DNA of 6,135 bases from CAZPZR01 sp964591105 (GTDB lineage: Bacteria; Bacillota; Clostridia; Lachnospirales; Lachnospiraceae), in NCBI GenBank assembly GCA_964591105.1, contig CAZPZR010000085.1:1-6135 (forward strand). The letters are read 5' to 3'. Shown here piece after piece: positions 1 to 5,304 of this stretch. The notes beneath the pieces are model-generated. The model was not told the DNA's origin. It did not search any database and saw only the letters and a program-made list of their open reading frames with translations. Made by a program: the position numbers and the translations under genes. Each line of letters starts with the position of its first letter. Positions within the stretch are counted from its first letter, which is position 1.

Positions 1-39
1 GTACAGACTGCCTCCATAAACTTTGGCAGCTTGTGTCAT
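1..39 (-). CDS. atpH: ATP synthase delta subunit, N-terminal 13 codons (partial)
   Basis: Only the first 13 codons are in the window (MTQAAKVYGGSLY). The start ATG overlaps the atpF stop in an ATGA arrangement (36-39), which implies translational coupling. The delta subunit joins the peripheral stalk (b) to the top of the F1 head. The opening, with a short polar start then A-x-x-YGxxLY, is typical of delta subunits (A-x-x-YAxALF-like). Identity rests on that short match and on the canonical position directly after atpF; the rest of the gene lies beyond base 1. Confidence 0.85.
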   Translation of the reverse strand, partial: MTQAAKVYGGSLY

Positions 40-539
40 GATGCATCACCTACATTCTCAATAAAATCATTAATAAGTTTCGTATGATCCTCTTCGTTTA
101 GTTCGCGTTCGATTACTTTGCCGGCAATTTCAACAGCCATGCCGCCAATTTCACCTTTGATTTCATTCACAGCTTTGCGTTTTTCCTGCGCAATATCCTT
201 TTCTGCCTTTTCTTTCATGGCAGCTACCTGACTGGAAGCTTCTCTTAGCATTTCTTCACTCTGGACAGCGGCAGTTTTCTGTGCTGTCTTCACGATTTCA
301 TTTGCTTTATTCTTTGCTTCCTGCATATTCTTTTCATACTCAGCTTTCATTGCCTGTGCCTCTTCTTTCGCCTGCACCGCATCCTGAATCTCAGCGTCTG
401 CCTGTGCTCTGCGCTTTTCCAGGATTTCGTTGACTGGTTTAAAAAGAAAACGCTTGATCAGATATACTTGAATAAATAGGTTGCAAATCGTCGCTACAAA
501 ATTCCAAGGCACAATTCCTACTAATTCCTGTACCTGCAT
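36..539 (-). CDS. atpF: ATP synthase F0 subunit b
   Basis: 167 residues, the usual length for a bacterial b subunit. Residues about 10-32 form the single N-terminal membrane helix (the stretch includes NFVATICNLFIQVYLIKRFLFKP), and the conserved basic-aromatic KRFLFKPV block ends it. Residues about 38-150 are highly charged, rich in Ala, Glu, Lys and Gln, and read as the long dimeric coiled coil of the peripheral stalk that holds the F1 head against the a subunit. AGGAGG lies 8 bases upstream of the ATG, which fixes the start. It follows atpE by 30 bases and overlaps atpH by 4 bases, so it is inside the operon. Nothing is unusual about it. Confidence 0.96.
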   Translation of the reverse strand: MQVQELVGIVPWNFVATICNLFIQVYLIKRFLFKPVNEILEKRRAQADAEIQDAVQAKEEAQAMKAEYEKNMQEAKNKANEIVKTAQKTAAVQSEEMLREASSQVAAMKEKAEKDIAQEKRKAVNEIKGEIGGMAVEIAGKVIERELNEEDHTKLINDFIENVGDAS

Positions 540-569
540 GTTTGTAACCTCCTGTCTTTTTCTCCCTGC

Positions 570-848
570 TTATCCAAGGAAATTCATAAACATACCAGGA
601 GCTACGAAAATAAGAAGCAAACCTGTTACGAAACCGTAAATACCTGTTGTTTCTGCAATCGCACAACCAAGAAGCATTGTAGATGTTACATCACCTTTGC
701 ATTCTGGCTGACGTCCAATTGCTTCCAACGCTTTTGCAACCGCGTTACCTTCACCAATACCAGGTCCAATACCTGCGATAAGTGCACATCCTGCTCCAAT
801 TGCGCATCCTGCTAATGCGATACCTTTTGCTAATAGCTGAAATTCCAT
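570..848 (-). CDS. atpE: ATP synthase F0 subunit c, probable Na+-type with two carboxylates
   Basis: 92 residues forming the two-helix hairpin of the rotor ring. Helix 1 (about 7-30) contains the glycine-rich ring-packing stretch, the polar loop has the conserved RQP (47-49), and helix 2 (about 56-83) has the ion carboxylate E66 in AIAETTGIY. Seen directly: E33 follows PGIG in helix 1, and T67, T68 and Y71 follow E66. In the Ilyobacter Na+ ring the matching residues are Q32, E65, S66, T67 and Y70, and Fusobacterium rings have Glu in place of that Gln. The family knowledge therefore points to Na+ coupling with a two-carboxylate site. An AGGAGG site stands 7 bases before the ATG. Coupling ion is inferred, not proven. 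Confidence 0.96.
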   Translation of the reverse strand: MEFQLLAKGIALAGCAIGAGCALIAGIGPGIGEGNAVAKALEAIGRQPECKGDVTSTMLLGCAIAETTGIYGFVTGLLLIFVAPGMFMNFLG

Positions 849-885
849 AATGAAATCCTCCTGTAATAATTATTTTTCGTATTGA

Positions 886-903
886 AGATGTCTCCGGACA
901 TCT
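886..903 (-). promoter_or_regulatory. Intercistronic stem-loop between atpB and atpE
   Basis: A perfect 7-bp inverted repeat, AGATGTC/GACATCT, with a 4-base loop begins 6 bases after the atpB stop. In the operon mRNA it is followed by an A/U-rich leader and then the atpE ribosome site. There is no U tract, so it does not look like a terminator. It could stabilise a processed mRNA end or tune the balance between atpB and the highly needed atpE; that role is inference. Confidence 0.5.
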
Positions 904-909
904 AACATT

Positions 910-1671
910 CTAACCATCTTCTGCCGCATTCGCGATATACATAACCGTCAGCATACAGAAAATAAATGCCTGCATAATTCCTGAGAACCAGTCAAAATAT
1001 ACAGATAAAATAGCCGGCACACCAACATCCAAGATTGGAATCTGTGCCAACACATCACCAACGAGTCCTGGAAGTAATCCAAGAAGTGCAGAACTCGCTA
1101 ATGCAAGCGCTCCATAGATCAGACCGTTGATTACAACACCAGAAAGAATATTACCAAAATGACGACACGCCATACTAATTGGGGTTGCCAATTCAGATAA
1201 AATATTAAATGGTGTCAGAACTGGTATTGGCTGCGTAAATCCTTTCATATATCCGCCAACTCCACCAGCCTTAATTTTCTGAGCAGTAATCATAATAAAT
1301 ACTACAACCGCCCAGGCTGCTTCTGTAGACAAATCTGCAGTAGGGCTTCGAAGTCCCACAAGGCTGATCAGATTTGATACCACACTTGTTGCAAAAAGTG
1401 CTGCAACAAAAGGAATCATATGTCTGAATTTTTCACCCATGTTACCGATTACAAACTTATTTGCCAATTCCACCAGGAATTCTGCTACAGCCTGTCTCTT
1501 TGAAATGTTTTCCACTCGCAGATCACGGGTTAACCAGATACAAAATCCTGTAATCAATATCATGACAATCCAGCTTACAACCATTGTTTCACTAATCCTC
1601 AAAGGTCCAAGAACTGGCAGATCAATGGGCAAAGTATATAAGATCTTCGCTCCACTAATGTCAAGATTCAT
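910..1671 (-). CDS. atpB: ATP synthase F0 subunit a
   Basis: 253 residues. This is the stator channel subunit that passes ions to and from the c ring. The essential arginine is R170 in SMACRHFGN, equal to R210 of the E. coli protein, and the downstream FGN is kept. The C-terminal channel helix has IMQAFIFCMLTVMYIANA with Q234, equal to E. coli Q252. Conserved RSPTADL (108-114) marks the loop before the next membrane helix. Five or so membrane helices are evident (about 28-48, 84-106, 118-132, 156-200, 212-247). AAGGAGGTGA ends 6 bases before the ATG and fixes the start. It sits 45 bases after atpI and 61 before atpE, with a stem-loop in the latter gap. Full length, no damage. Confidence 0.96.
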   Translation of the reverse strand: MNLDISGAKILYTLPIDLPVLGPLRISETMVVSWIVMILITGFCIWLTRDLRVENISKRQAVAEFLVELANKFVIGNMGEKFRHMIPFVAALFATSVVSNLISLVGLRSPTADLSTEAAWAVVVFIMITAQKIKAGGVGGYMKGFTQPIPVLTPFNILSELATPISMACRHFGNILSGVVINGLIYGALALASSALLGLLPGLVGDVLAQIPILDVGVPAILSVYFDWFSGIMQAFIFCMLTVMYIANAAEDG

Positions 1672-1716
1672 ACAGTGTTCACCTCCTTCTGTCTCTTCAA
1701 TTTTTTCGCTTTTCCG

Positions 1717-2136
1717 TTACTTTATAGTATGAAATATCCCCACGATTTTAATTCCTGTTCCCGGAAATAAAAGTGGTGCAATTCCTGCAATAAAATAAAA
1801 GCAAGGTGCTACAATTGCTACGATTACCCACAGAATCTGCATTAGAAATCGCTGTGAATAACTTGCTTTTATCTTCATTCTGGCATCTGCCTCGTCTTTT
1901 GCTGATGATGCCTCCTGCACTGCCAGTCCCATGAGAAAGAAATTCAATACTGCAACACCACCTCCGCAAAGTCCGCCTAAAATAACCGTATAATCAAAGG
2001 GAACTTTCTCTGGCATTGAAACATGCAGTACTGCAAATAGAATCCACATCAAAATCACACCAATCAGAGTGATTATTGCAACCCTCTTTGTTTCTTTTTT
2101 CACAGCTGGCTGAATATTTTCCAATCGTTTGCCCAT
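1717..2136 (-). CDS. atpI: ATP synthase subunit I-like membrane protein
   Basis: 139 residues with four predicted membrane helices: about 19-39, 48-73, 97-116 and 117-135. The N-terminus is short, basic and cytoplasmic, and the loop at 74-95 is strongly charged. The C-terminal PLLFPGTGIKI block resembles the end of ATP synthase I family proteins. AtpI is an accessory protein rather than part of the final enzyme; in other bacteria it helps c-ring assembly, and together with AtpZ it has been proposed to take up divalent cations. AAAGGAAAG precedes the ATG. Its place between atpZ and atpB is the standard one. Sequence in this family is weakly conserved, so position carries much of the call. Confidence 0.8.
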   Translation of the reverse strand: MGKRLENIQPAVKKETKRVAIITLIGVILMWILFAVLHVSMPEKVPFDYTVILGGLCGGGVAVLNFFLMGLAVQEASSAKDEADARMKIKASYSQRFLMQILWVIVAIVAPCFYFIAGIAPLLFPGTGIKIVGIFHTIK

Positions 2137-2156
2137 CCGCTTCTTTCCTTTCGCTG

Positions 2157-2420
2157 TTATAAATGTCTATTAAAATATACTTTATCTCTCTTTTCTTTTT
2201 TCTTTTCGTGCTTGTTCACAGATAAATAAAATTTATATGCTACTGTTCCAGAACCACCCATTCCAAAGAAAAATCCAAGGATATAAATCCAACTTCCGAT
2301 TTCTGTCTTAGTTGTCAATAGCCAACAGACCGCAAGACAGAGCAAAAGCGGTGTTATAAAGGACAATCCCAGCTGAGATAACATCGTAACATTCCGAATA
2401 ATCTCTGACCACTGTTTCAA
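2157..2420 (-). CDS. atpZ: AtpZ-like F0F1 assembly/accessory membrane protein (TTG start)
   Basis: 87 residues with two membrane helices, about 16-36 and 42-66; the second carries GFFFGMGGSG, the glycine-rich motif of the AtpZ (ATPase_gene1) family. The tail (67-87) is strongly basic, including HEKKKEKRDK. This is the first gene of the operon, 20 bases before atpI. The start is TTG: AAAGGAG lies exactly 7 bases upstream, and the nearest upstream ATG (2447-2449) is in another frame. AtpZ and AtpI form an accessory pair in several Firmicutes; a role in assembly or Mg2+/Ca2+ supply is known only from relatives. Confidence 0.8.
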   Translation of the reverse strand: MKQWSEIIRNVTMLSQLGLSFITPLLLCLAVCWLLTTKTEIGSWIYILGFFFGMGGSGTVAYKFYLSVNKHEKKKEKRDKVYFNRHL

Positions 2421-2427
2421 TGTTGCT

Positions 2428-2434
2428 CTCCTTT
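2428..2434 (-). promoter_or_regulatory. Ribosome binding site setting the TTG start of atpZ
   Basis: AAAGGAG on the minus strand, 7 bases before the TTG at 2418-2420. No in-frame ATG or GTG has a comparable site, so TTG is the supported start. Confidence 0.75.
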
Positions 2435-2477
2435 TCTCAATTTTTTCATTATTTTCGCTTTTTCATCATATAGCCGA

Positions 2478-2506
2478 ATTTTATCACATTTCCCCCGAAA
2501 ACTCAA
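2478..2506 (-). promoter_or_regulatory. Promoter of the ATP synthase operon
   Basis: On the minus strand, TTGAGT (2501-2506) and TAAAAT (2478-2483) are separated by exactly 17 bases, matching sigma-A consensus at 4/6 and 5/6. A TG dinucleotide lies three bases before the -10 box. The leader to atpZ is about 50 bases. It stands back to back with the plus-strand promoter at 2597-2625. Confidence 0.7.
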
Positions 2507-2596
2507 TCGAATTGTGCGAATCATTCTTTTTCATTATCCAAATCGACACGCACTTCTATTCGCGAAAAAATTTTGTTATTTTTTTAACTAAAAGTA

Positions 2597-2625
2597 TTGA
2601 CATTTTATTAACAAGATGTTAATCT
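2597..2625 (+). promoter_or_regulatory. Promoter of a small plus-strand transcription unit
   Basis: A perfect TTGACA (2597-2602), a 17-base spacer and TAATCT (2620-2625, weak -10). It precedes two small ORFs and a terminator. The strong -35 box and poor -10 box, with an inverted repeat in the spacer, would suit a regulated promoter. Confidence 0.6.
2607..2623. promoter_or_regulatory. Perfect dyad in the promoter spacer, candidate operator
   Basis: ATTAACA-AGA-TGTTAAT: 7-bp arms around a 3-base centre, lying between the -35 box and overlapping the -10 box. This is where a repressor, or a spacer-reshaping activator, would bind. The bound protein is unknown. AT-rich composition makes chance dyads more likely. 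Confidence 0.45.
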
Positions 2626-2669
2626 TTTAACAGAAAGAAAAAAACCACTCATGAAAGGAGTTCAAGATT

Positions 2670-2756
2670 ATGAAAAATTTATTATCTGCATTAAAAAACT
2701 ACTTCGAAGGTGAGACAGCATTAACAGTTTATATCGATTCTCTCAAAAGATATTAA
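2670..2756 (+). CDS. Small ORF, 28 residues, unrecognised
   Basis: Starts MKNLLSALKNYFEGE and ends YIDSLKRY. GAAAGGAG (2653-2660) is 9 bases before the ATG, a strong site. It is the first ORF after the TTGACA promoter and the unit ends in a clear terminator, which argues for real expression. The peptide looks amphipathic, with a mixed-charge N-terminal helix. It has no signal peptide, membrane segment, double-Gly leader or clustered Cys, so a classic bacteriocin or secreted pheromone precursor is not evident. I do not recognise the family. It could be a small regulatory protein or an expressed leader. Confidence 0.5.
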   Translation: MKNLLSALKNYFEGETALTVYIDSLKRY

Positions 2757-2774
2757 TTTAAGGTGAGATTGAAT

Positions 2775-2813
2775 ATGATTAAGAAATTAAAAAGCGAGAT
2801 GTTTGGCGTGTAG
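2775..2813 (+). CDS. Possible mini-ORF, 12 residues (MIKKLKSEMFGV)
   Basis: ATG preceded by AAGGTGA about 8 bases upstream and 18 bases after the stop of the 28-codon ORF. Codons 7-12 run into the left arm of the terminator stem, and the stop lies in its loop. That makes it either a chance ORF produced by the terminator sequence or a leader-like peptide whose translation would affect stem formation. No family recognised. Confidence 0.25.
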   Translation: MIKKLKSEMFGV

Positions 2814-2847
2814 TACCTCTTAATACCAAATATCTCGCTTATTTTTT
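2792..2847. terminator. Shared, roughly bidirectional terminator
   Basis: A 15-bp stem (2792-2806 with 2826-2840, one G-T wobble, AAGCGAGAT core) and a 19-base loop. On the plus strand it is followed by ATTTTTT, ending the small-ORF unit. On the minus strand it lies just beyond the luxR-type gene and is followed by TTT-AA-TTT, so it probably ends that transcript too, less strongly. Confidence 0.85.
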
Positions 2848-3856
2848 ATTGATTTACGTATTCTTTGATCTGCTCTCGCTTACTGATTCCCAATTTTTCT
2901 AAAATTCTTGATACATAGTGCTTTACCGTATTGGTAGATAGTTCCAGATAATCTCCAATCTCCTGGTTTGTCCAATCTCTACAAGCAAGCATGGCAATCG
3001 AATATTCCATTGGTGTAAGCAGCTCCGTAATTTGATTATTCATCGTTGGATTATGAATCTTCATCCAACCTCGGCTAAATGCCAATACCCCATTCACCAC
3101 TTTCTTATAAAGCTGTGGTTCACTCTTTCGAACACAGGATTCCACCATGCCCTGAAAAAGTCCGTGATGTTCGATAAATGGTTCTAAAAATTTGTCCTTT
3201 CTCGCCATTTTCCATGCTTCTTGGAATACAATTCTTGCCTGATCTGGATTTTTTAGATTGATATAGCACATGGAAATCAGACACTGCAAATAAATCATAG
3301 GAATTGGATAAACTTCATCTGTTAGTAATAATGCAGATTGTGCCATCCCAAGTGCTCGTTCGTAATCACAGGACAAATATGCTTCATGAGCCATGATATA
3401 CATTGCATATAGACGCATCCCCATTGGAAGATACTTCATATAGTCTTCCAATTTCGGTAAATTATCTGCTGGAATATGCAATAAAACAGTGCTTAAGTTC
3501 ATTGCAAAGACAGAACATGCTCTTGTTCCCATATCTACATCATCCGCAAAAGACTGTTGTAAGCATTCTTTCATTAATCCAACACTTTTCTTTGCTTCCT
3601 CTATTTCTCCACGTGTAAGATTAGAAAAGCAGTGCAAAATGCATGCAGCCAAACGAATCGTAATTTCTTCGTGGTCAATATATTCTTTCGTAATTTCTGC
3701 GCATGCTTCAGCATTTCCAGAAAAATAAAAGATTTCTGCCTGTGCAATTTCTTTCTGATCTTTATCGGTCAGTCTATCCATTGCAATCTCTGCTTCACCT
3801 GGTTGAAAAGGGCTGCAAAGCAATGGCAATACCATTTTCTTTCTCTCTATTGTCAT
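2846..3856 (-). CDS. LuxR-type transcriptional regulator with helical-repeat sensor region
   Basis: 336 residues. The C-terminus (about 278-333) is a LuxR/GerE helix-turn-helix: LTPMEYSIAMLACRDWTNQEIGDYL then STNTVKHYVSRILEKLGISKR, with the recognition helix at about 307-321. Residues about 30-240 are Ala/Leu-rich paired helices such as ERALGMAQSALLL and DQARIVFQEAWKMARK, resembling TPR or MalT-like repeats. There is no receiver, autoinducer-binding or P-loop domain, so the input is probably a protein, peptide or small ligand. The start at 3856 is chosen because AAGGAGG lies 8 bases upstream; a start 9 codons further up would place that site inside the gene. It has its own promoter and converges on the small-ORF unit. 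Targets are unknown. Confidence 0.8.
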   Translation of the reverse strand: MTIERKKMVLPLLCSPFQPGEAEIAMDRLTDKDQKEIAQAEIFYFSGNAEACAEITKEYIDHEEITIRLAACILHCFSNLTRGEIEEAKKSVGLMKECLQQSFADDVDMGTRACSVFAMNLSTVLLHIPADNLPKLEDYMKYLPMGMRLYAMYIMAHEAYLSCDYERALGMAQSALLLTDEVYPIPMIYLQCLISMCYINLKNPDQARIVFQEAWKMARKDKFLEPFIEHHGLFQGMVESCVRKSEPQLYKKVVNGVLAFSRGWMKIHNPTMNNQITELLTPMEYSIAMLACRDWTNQEIGDYLELSTNTVKHYVSRILEKLGISKREQIKEYVNQ

Positions 3857-3864
3857 ATACTCTT

Positions 3865-3871
3865 CCTCCTT
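3865..3871 (-). promoter_or_regulatory. Ribosome binding site deciding the LuxR-type start
   Basis: AAGGAGG on the minus strand, 8 bases before the ATG at 3854-3856. The upstream in-frame ATG at 3883 lacks a comparable site. Confidence 0.8.
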
Positions 3872-3904
3872 AGTGCTCTTCATCCATTCTTATAATTTTC
3901 CTCT

Positions 3905-3910
3905 AGTATA
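3905..3910 (-). promoter_or_regulatory. Extended -10 promoter of the LuxR-type gene
   Basis: Minus strand TATACT (5/6) preceded by TGC, an extended -10 (TGnTATACT). The matching -35 position reads TTCATG, which is weak, as is common for extended -10 promoters. It lies about 50 bases before the chosen start and just after the terminator of the upstream fragment. Confidence 0.55.
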
Positions 3911-3931
3911 GCATATAAACCTGTTTTCATG

Positions 3932-3966
3932 AAAAAAACTCACGCATTTTCACACGTGAGTTTTTT
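3932..3966. terminator. Rho-independent terminator after the binding-protein fragment
   Basis: Stem ACTCACG/CGTGAGT (3938-3944 with 3955-3961), extended by five A-T pairs, with a 10-base loop. It starts 10 bases past the stop at 3977. T runs on both sides let it work in both directions; it insulates the LuxR-type promoter from the broken locus. Confidence 0.85.
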
Positions 3967-3976
3967 GTCTGTAAAC

Positions 3977-4435
3977 CTATGCCCCTGGCTGCTGAACTTC
4001 TATAATTTCTTTACATTCGTCCTTATTCATATTCATATGATAGAACATTTCATGATATTCCTTTACTTTATCTTCTGCTGAATCTGGATAGTATTCCGGA
4101 TAAAGTAAGTTTCCAAGCCACCAGATTCCAATCATTCGATTCACGGATGGTGGGCTGTTAATAAAACTGTATGGATCATATGGAATTACATAAACACAAT
4201 TATTTTTTACAGCGTCTAATTCCTGCCATAATTGACTTTCCATGATCAATTCATATACTTGATAGCTTTCTGCAAGAATATAATCCGGCTGCCATACTAA
4301 AAGCTGCTCAAAGGATATATTTCCTGCACGTCCAGATAATGTATCTGGAGTTACGACGTTTATCGCGCCTGTTTTTTCTAATACATCGGCATGAATAGAA
4401 TTCTGGATGGTTGTCATAAGACCATCATTTCCCAT
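3977..4435 (-). pseudogene. ABC substrate-binding protein (class III), C-terminal lobe only
   Basis: The open frame gives 152 residues; relatives are usually about 300-380 with a lipoprotein signal, all absent here. Readable family features: KTGAINVV (21-28), then SFEQLLVWQPDYILAE (41-56), the typical helix-strand of FepB/BtuF-type (PF01497) C-lobes, and PPSVNRMIGIWWLGNLLYP (95-113). Homology seems to start a few codons before the ATG (QQEILAMGNDGL), so that ATG is internal rather than a true start; there is no good ribosome site. Class III proteins carry Fe-siderophores, haem, cobalamin or molybdate/tungstate. The ModE-like fragment nearby favours molybdate or tungstate, but this is inference. 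No permease or ATPase gene is in the window. Confidence 0.75.
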
Positions 4436-4610
4436 TGCCAGTATCTCCTGCTGTACAATCGATGTAGAAATACTCTTCTCCGATTCTCACACGATTCTAG
4501 GAATGCTTTACATCATTTCTGATTCCAGCTACCACCTGACATGGAAGTTCCAAATAGTCACATAATGCCTTGTACCCTCTGTCCTCCTCGTTTTCCGCCT
4601 TGGCGTCGGT
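4425..4610 (-). pseudogene. Transglutaminase-like domain fragment with nonsense codon
   Basis: A third reading frame between the two neighbouring fragments reads EDRGYKALCDYLELPCQVVAG, a spacer, KHS-stop-NRVRI, then YFYIDCTAGD. This matches the second half of transglutaminase-like domains: GYAxLxxxLxxPCxVVxG, the catalytic HAWN motif and the YxxDxT aspartate strand. The conserved Trp after His-Ser is TAG (4497-4499), one base from TGG. The His and Asp remain, but the catalytic Cys region is lost at the junction with the ModE-like fragment. The frame is open from 4610 but recognisable homology starts near 4583. It is a dead remnant. The call rests on motif order, not on a database comparison. 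Confidence 0.6.
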
Positions 4611-4746
4611 TTACCACTGGATAGCCCAAGGCACTTTCCAACTCATTGATCATTGACCATGCTTTTCCTATCGATAAAGCCATATATTTGCATGCGCCCT
4701 TAACAGATTTTACCTCTTCAATAAGCGTAAGCCACAATAAGCCCAC
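4558..4746 (-). pseudogene. ModE-like DNA-binding domain, truncated at both ends
   Basis: 62 codons from a GTG. Residues 8-36 (LIEEVKSVKGACKYMALSIGKAWSMINEL) match the winged helix of ModE, and GYPVVNRRQGGKRGG (41-55) matches the ModE wing with its Gly-rich GGKxGG turn. ModE-type regulators control molybdate or tungstate transport genes. After GG the frame leaves homology and stops. The N-terminus also lacks about 15-20 family residues; an ATG at 4757-4759 with AAAGG upstream is in another frame and stops after 13 codons, so a frame change near 4745 is likely. No molybdate-binding domain follows. Standalone ModE-like HTH proteins of about 110 residues exist, so the original may have been short. 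Confidence 0.7.
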
Positions 4747-4781
4747 CTGTATTCAACATTTTTCGTCTGCCTTTCTTGTGT

Positions 4782-5195
4782 CTATATAACCATGACTAGC
4801 GTTCCTGCTCCAATCAAGACACATCCAATCAATGATTTTACTGTAAATTCTTCATGTAAAAAAACAAATGCCAAAATCAGAGTAATCACTATACTCAATT
4901 TATCAATTGGTACTACTTTGGAAGCTTGTCCAATCTGTAATGCTCGATAATAGCAAAGCCATGATGCCCCGGTTGCTAACCCAGATAAAATCAAAAAAAT
5001 CCAGCTCTTTTTGCTAATTTCGGAAATTCCACTCTGCGTGTGAGTTAAAAATACCATTCCCCACGCCATCACAACGACCACCATCGTTCGAATTGCTGTT
5101 GCAAGGTTCGAGTTCACTCCTTCAATCCCAATCTTAGCTAATATAGAAGTAAATGCCGCAAACACTGCCGATAGCAACGCAAATACAAACCACAT
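4782..5195 (-). CDS. Single-domain EamA/DMT family transporter
   Basis: 137 residues, the normal size of the one-domain EamA subfamily, so it is not truncated. Five membrane helices: about 2-20, 31-50, 64-84, 94-112 and 119-136. The signature region is SWLCYYRALQIGQASKVVPI followed by DKLSIVITLILAFVFLHEE, typical of the EamA fold. Such half-size proteins work as dimers in the cytoplasmic membrane as drug/metabolite carriers; the substrate cannot be read from sequence. AAGGAGG lies 8 bases before the ATG. It has its own promoter and is followed after 35 bases by the ModE-like remnant on the same strand. It is the only intact protein gene between the two terminators. Confidence 0.85.
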   Translation of the reverse strand: MWFVFALLSAVFAAFTSILAKIGIEGVNSNLATAIRTMVVVVMAWGMVFLTHTQSGISEISKKSWIFLILSGLATGASWLCYYRALQIGQASKVVPIDKLSIVITLILAFVFLHEEFTVKSLIGCVLIGAGTLVMVI

Positions 5196-5247
5196 GGTTC
5201 ATTCCTCCTTCGAATTTTTCCGTCATATCTTTTAAAGTCCTTCTCTT

Positions 5248-5256
5248 AGTATAACA
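5248..5256 (-). promoter_or_regulatory. Extended -10 promoter of the EamA gene
   Basis: Minus strand TGT-TATACT, an extended -10 with a 5/6 hexamer, about 55 bases before the EamA start. No good -35 box stands at the usual 17-base distance; a TTGACT lies only 9 bases upstream and is too close to serve. Confidence 0.45.
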
Positions 5257-5304
5257 TACAAAAGTCAATAATTCTTAAGATTCTCTCTACTTCTTTCTTA
5301 ACTA

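Noticed and set aside
439..666. 75-codon minus-strand frame across the atpF start and atpE end
   Set aside because: It lies in another frame over two well-identified ATP synthase genes, and its text shows no family likeness.
1439..1732. 97-codon plus-strand frame antisense to atpB
   Set aside because: Complement of a conserved coding region, with no promoter or ribosome site seen.
2507..2580. Direct repeats of CGAAT and the palindrome TTCGCGAA between the divergent promoters
   Set aside because: Short and isolated; no spacing or repetition strong enough to call an operator.
2651..2713. Basic 20-codon ORF (MKGVQDYEKF...KKLLRR) overlapping the 28-codon ORF
   Set aside because: Its start lies at the ribosome site of the 28-codon ORF and has no good site of its own; it is tempting as a cationic peptide but not supported.
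3403..3895. Three plus-strand frames of 71-87 codons antisense to the LuxR-type gene
   Set aside because: They mirror the regulator's coding strand, lack ribosome sites and show no recognisable motif.
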